Source: an uncultured Myxococcales bacterium (GTDB lineage: Bacteria > Myxococcota_A > UBA9042 > CAIXZC01). Taken from it: a DNA stretch of 64,000 bases. The notes under the pieces are model-generated. The model was not told where the DNA came from. It saw only the letters and a list, made by a program, of their open reading frames with translations, and searched no databases. The stretch lies in contig CAITUV010000015.1 in assembly GCA_903895725.1 (NCBI GenBank), forward strand, positions 20,274 through 84,273, written 5' to 3'. The position numbers and the translations under genes were made by a program. This document shows positions 61,582 through 64,000 of the stretch, piece after piece (position 1 is the first letter of the stretch; each line of letters opens with the position of its first letter).

Positions 61582-62046
61582 TCAGGAGTCAGGAGCGCTC
61601 GGGGCCGGGGGGGTTGTCGACTTGAGCTGGTCCCCCTCCACCACACCCTTTGCCCGGAGAAACGCGGCCAGCCGGGTATCGTGCTGGCCGATGTGGGTCA
61701 ACAGAAGGTCCGGGAGCAGCAGGCGCAACGACCGCCCGAGCCCGGTGGCAAGCCCCAGGTTGCTCACCTCCTCCTCGAGCAGGCGCAGCTCCTGCTTGAA
61801 GGCGTCGTGGGCGGCCCGATGGGCCAGGCGGTCGGGGTAGTCCAGCCGCTCCATCCATTCCTCTTCGATGCCGAAGTGAGCGTGGGCATATCCGGTCAGG
61901 ACGCTCAGAATGCGAAACGCCACGTCCGGGGAGTTGCTGTCCCTGAGCAGGATCATGAGCTCCCGCCCCAGCCGCAACAACTCCGCATGCTGTGAATCGA
62001 TGAGGGCTATTCCAGTCCGAAGCTCTGCAGGAACCTCGTCCGCCAT
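61582..62046 (-). CDS. Bacteriohemerythrin-like protein
   Basis: About 154 residues. The diiron ligand pattern is complete: LIDSQHAEL (H), YAHAHFGIEEEWM (H and E), LAHRAAHDAF (H, H) and LLLTHIGQHDTRL (H and D). Hemerythrin binds oxygen and serves in oxygen storage, transport or sensing. The start at 62046 (MADEV) fits the family; the ATG at 62136 would add 30 residues of no hemerythrin type. AGGGA is 6 bases before 62046. The C-terminus ends in a Pro/Thr-rich tail. Stands alone. Confidence 0.87.
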   Translation of the reverse strand: MADEVPAELRTGIALIDSQHAELLRLGRELMILLRDSNSPDVAFRILSVLTGYAHAHFGIEEEWMERLDYPDRLAHRAAHDAFKQELRLLEEEVSNLGLATGLGRSLRLLLPDLLLTHIGQHDTRLAAFLRAKGVVEGDQLKSTTPPAPSAPDS

Positions 62047-62186
62047 TTTTTCCCTCGTCGCCAAGCCGAAAACTGCGTTGATCTCGCCACGCACAACCAC
62101 CAAACCCATCATGCACACTTCGACGGCCTTCTTCAATCCCTCTGTTCGGCAGCCGGAATGCCCGGGGCGGAATGCGACGGCCGGGA

Positions 62187-62215
62187 TTCCAAACCCTTGC
62201 CGCCCGTGCTAGAAT
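62187..62215 (+). promoter_or_regulatory. Candidate extended -10 promoter for the MopE-type lipoprotein
   Basis: TTCCAA, 17 bases, TAGAAT with TGC before the -10, about 60 bases before ATG 62276. Confidence 0.42.
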
Positions 62216-62275
62216 CCTCGGACCGCGGTCGAACCCCGGGAGGCTGAGAGTCCCGTAGCGGAGCGGAGGGAACCC

Positions 62276-64000
62276 ATGAGAGCCCATGCGCATTGGATCC
62301 TGCTTCTGGCGGCGATGGTGCTGGCGGCGTGCTCGTCAAAGCCGCCGTCCGTGCTTCAGGTCGACGTCCCGCCAGGAGACGAGGTTGACATTGCGGCGTC
62401 CCCTGAGCCTGCCGAAGAGACCCTCGTGCTCCCGGACCTCACGGCCGGGGAGTCTCAGCTGGAGGAGGCCTTTGGCGAATTGGAAACGAGCCAGCCCGAG
62501 CTGCTCGACCTGGCCCCGCAGCCTGGCGAGCCTGGCTATCCGTGCGACAAGGCGTCGGATTGTCTCTCCGACCTGTGCATCCTGACCCCGGACGGCTCCC
62601 TGTGCACCCAGACCTGCGACTCGGAGTGCCCGTTTGGGTGGCAGTGTGTTCCGTACTCCGCTGCCCTCCCGGACCTCGTCTCCATCTGCGCCCCCCGATT
62701 CGTGACTCTCTGCCGGCCGTGCGCCGTGGATGCCGACTGCGACCCGGACAACATCGGCAAGGGGGACCGGTGCATCCCCTACCCGGGGGGCATCGGAAGC
62801 TACTGCGGCGCGGTGTGCTCCGGCCCCGGGGATTGCCCGCAGGGTTACGACTGCTCGCCCCTGGATCCGGACGCCCCGGACGCCGGTGCCCAGTGTGTTC
62901 TCGCTCAAGGAGAATGCCCCTGTGATCAGTTCTCCATCCAGGACCAGGCCTCCACGGCCTGCTTCGTGCAGAATGACGCCGGCACCTGCGACGGCTCCCG
63001 CCATTGCGCCGAGGAGGGTCTGTCCCCCTGCAGTGCCGCCACGCCTGCCCCGGAAATCTGCAACGGCCAGGACGATGACTGCGACGAGTCGGTGGACGAG
63101 GATACCGGGGACACGGAGTGCTTCTCGGAAAACGCCCACGGCAAATGCGTCGGCACGACCAAGTGCGTCGGCGGGGAGCTCGAGTGCTCGGCCAAGGAGC
63201 CCATGCTGGAAGCTTGTGACGGGGCGGACAACGACTGTGACGGCGAGACGGATGAGGGCTTCCCCGACACCGACCAGGACGGGACGGCCGATTGCCTCGA
63301 GACCGATGCGGATGGAGATGGAACGCCGGATTACCTCGACAACTGCCCCTACGTTGCCAACCCCGAGCAGGCCAATTTCGACATGGACTCGCTGGGCGAC
63401 GAATGCGACCAGGATGATGACAATGACTTGTCCGCCGACGAGCTGGATTGCGCGCCGTTCGATCCCGACATCCATCCGGGGGCGGACGAGGAGTGCAACG
63501 GCATCGACGACGACTGCTCCGGCGAGGCCGACGATGGATTCGGCATCCAGACGTGCGGTGTCGGGTTGTGTATGCACGATGTCCCGGTGTGCCAGGACGG
63601 GAAGCCGCTCTCCTGCGACCCGTTCGAAGGCTCGGTCAAGGAGCTTTGCGACGGCCTCGACAACAACTGCGACGGGGAGGTGGACGAGGATTTCCCGCTC
63701 GGCACCCCGTGCTCGCTCGGCGTCGGGGCCTGCATGGCGGACGGGAAGTACGTCTGTAGCCTGGGGGCGGCCGTGTGCGATGCCCAGCCGGGACAGCCGT
63801 CCAAGGAGCTGTGCGACGGCCTCGACAACAACTGCGACGGGAAGGTGGACGAGGACTTCACGCTCGGCACCCCGTGCTCGCTCGGCATCGGCGCCTGCAA
63901 GGCGGACGGGAAGTACGTCTGCAACCTGGGGGCGGCCGTGTGCGATGCCCAGCCGGGACAGCCGTCCAAGGAGCTGTGCGACGGCCTCGACAACAACTGC
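62276..64000 (+). CDS. MopE/thrombospondin-3-type repeat lipoprotein, cut by window edge
   Basis: Open from ATG 62276 to the last base (575 codons, no stop), so the C-terminus lies outside. Lipobox MVLAAC (Cys19), Pro/Glu/Leu spacer, then Cys modules (CDKASDCLSDLC, CAVDADCDPDNIGKGDRC). From about residue 260, MopE-type motifs CNGQDDDCDES, CDGADNDCDGET, CNGIDDDCSGE and CDGLDNNCDG mix with Ca-binding TSP3-like DADGDGTPDYLDNCP. ATG follows GGAGGG. The end is a 165-base tandem repeat. By analogy with MopE, copper or calcium binding is possible; surface role inferred. Confidence 0.9.
   Translation, partial: MRAHAHWILLLAAMVLAACSSKPPSVLQVDVPPGDEVDIAASPEPAEETLVLPDLTAGESQLEEAFGELETSQPELLDLAPQPGEPGYPCDKASDCLSDLCILTPDGSLCTQTCDSECPFGWQCVPYSAALPDLVSICAPRFVTLCRPCAVDADCDPDNIGKGDRCIPYPGGIGSYCGAVCSGPGDCPQGYDCSPLDPDAPDAGAQCVLAQGECPCDQFSIQDQASTACFVQNDAGTCDGSRHCAEEGLSPCSAATPAPEICNGQDDDCDESVDEDTGDTECFSENAHGKCVGTTKCVGGELECSAKEPMLEACDGADNDCDGETDEGFPDTDQDGTADCLETDADGDGTPDYLDNCPYVANPEQANFDMDSLGDECDQDDDNDLSADELDCAPFDPDIHPGADEECNGIDDDCSGEADDGFGIQTCGVGLCMHDVPVCQDGKPLSCDPFEGSVKELCDGLDNNCDGEVDEDFPLGTPCSLGVGACMADGKYVCSLGAAVCDAQPGQPSKELCDGLDNNCDGKVDEDFTLGTPCSLGIGACKADGKYVCNLGAAVCDAQPGQPSKELCDGLDNNC
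63641..64000 (+). repeat. 165-base in-frame tandem repeat at window end
   Basis: GAGCT(T/G)TGCGACGGCCTCGAC recurs at 63641, 63806 and 63971, exactly 165 bases (55 residues) apart. The second and third units are near identical in the visible part, which suggests recent expansion. The array continues past the window. Confidence 0.85.

Overview
The window is high-GC bacterial DNA. Its gene content points to a myxobacteria-like lineage (Myxococcota, the former Deltaproteobacteria): many cystine-rich exported lipoproteins with CGxDGCGG, CDDGN-type and CNGxDDDCDG repeats, two Ser/Thr protein kinases (one fused to an ATPase and tetratricopeptide-like tail), PEGA, VCBS and ASH-type domains, and ECF sigma/anti-sigma pairs. 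This taxonomic call is an inference from domain content. No rRNA, tRNA, CRISPR array, insertion sequence or prophage was recognised.

Left part (1-15.8 kb): an ECF sigma factor, its zinc-finger anti-sigma factor and a DUF3106 protein, followed closely by a cytosine methyltransferase with the signature of the tRNA methyltransferase Dnmt2. Facing it is a kinase/PEGA-protein pair. Next come a DUF1820 gene and a leftward run pgk - inositol-phosphate cytidylyltransferase - PfkB kinase - inositol-phosphate synthase, which reads as a route to CDP-inositol. Rightward are an amidohydrolase lipoprotein and two paralogous exported proteins, then a leftward cystine-rich ASH-domain protein.

Middle (16-34.7 kb): a tightly overlapping operon of a DUF350-like membrane protein, a glutathionylspermidine-synthase-like ATP-grasp enzyme and an unknown protein; a 1632-residue metzincin lipoprotein; cystine-rich lipoproteins; an EamA transporter; and a four-gene overlapping operon of an NCS1 permease, a PstS-like membrane-anchored binding protein, a sensor kinase and a LuxR-type response regulator.

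Right part (34.8-64 kb): a VCBS/ASPIC lipoprotein, a long MscS channel, then the most striking locus: a NifH-type reductase fused in one 882-residue chain to a NifD-like catalytic subunit, translationally coupled to a NifK-like partner. The [4Fe-4S] ligands of the reductase are kept, and the catalytic pair offers three Cys from one chain and one from the other. It is a nitrogenase-like reductase of unknown substrate, not a nitrogenase. After it come exported lipoproteins, a kinase-ATPase regulator, a Gly-rich surface protein, a Cys-rich lipoprotein split by a frameshift in a G9 run, a beta-propeller/SUMF1-fold lipoprotein pair, a small outer-membrane-like protein, a hemerythrin, and a MopE-type repeat lipoprotein cut by the window edge.

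Two families of short interspersed repeats lie between genes: a 20-30 bp imperfect palindrome (five copies) and arrays of a 12-bp GGAC unit (three copies). A third, G-rich low-complexity sequence occurs between genes and also inside two genes, where it encodes linkers. Candidate promoters mostly follow TTGNNN-N16-18-TA(G/C)NNN.
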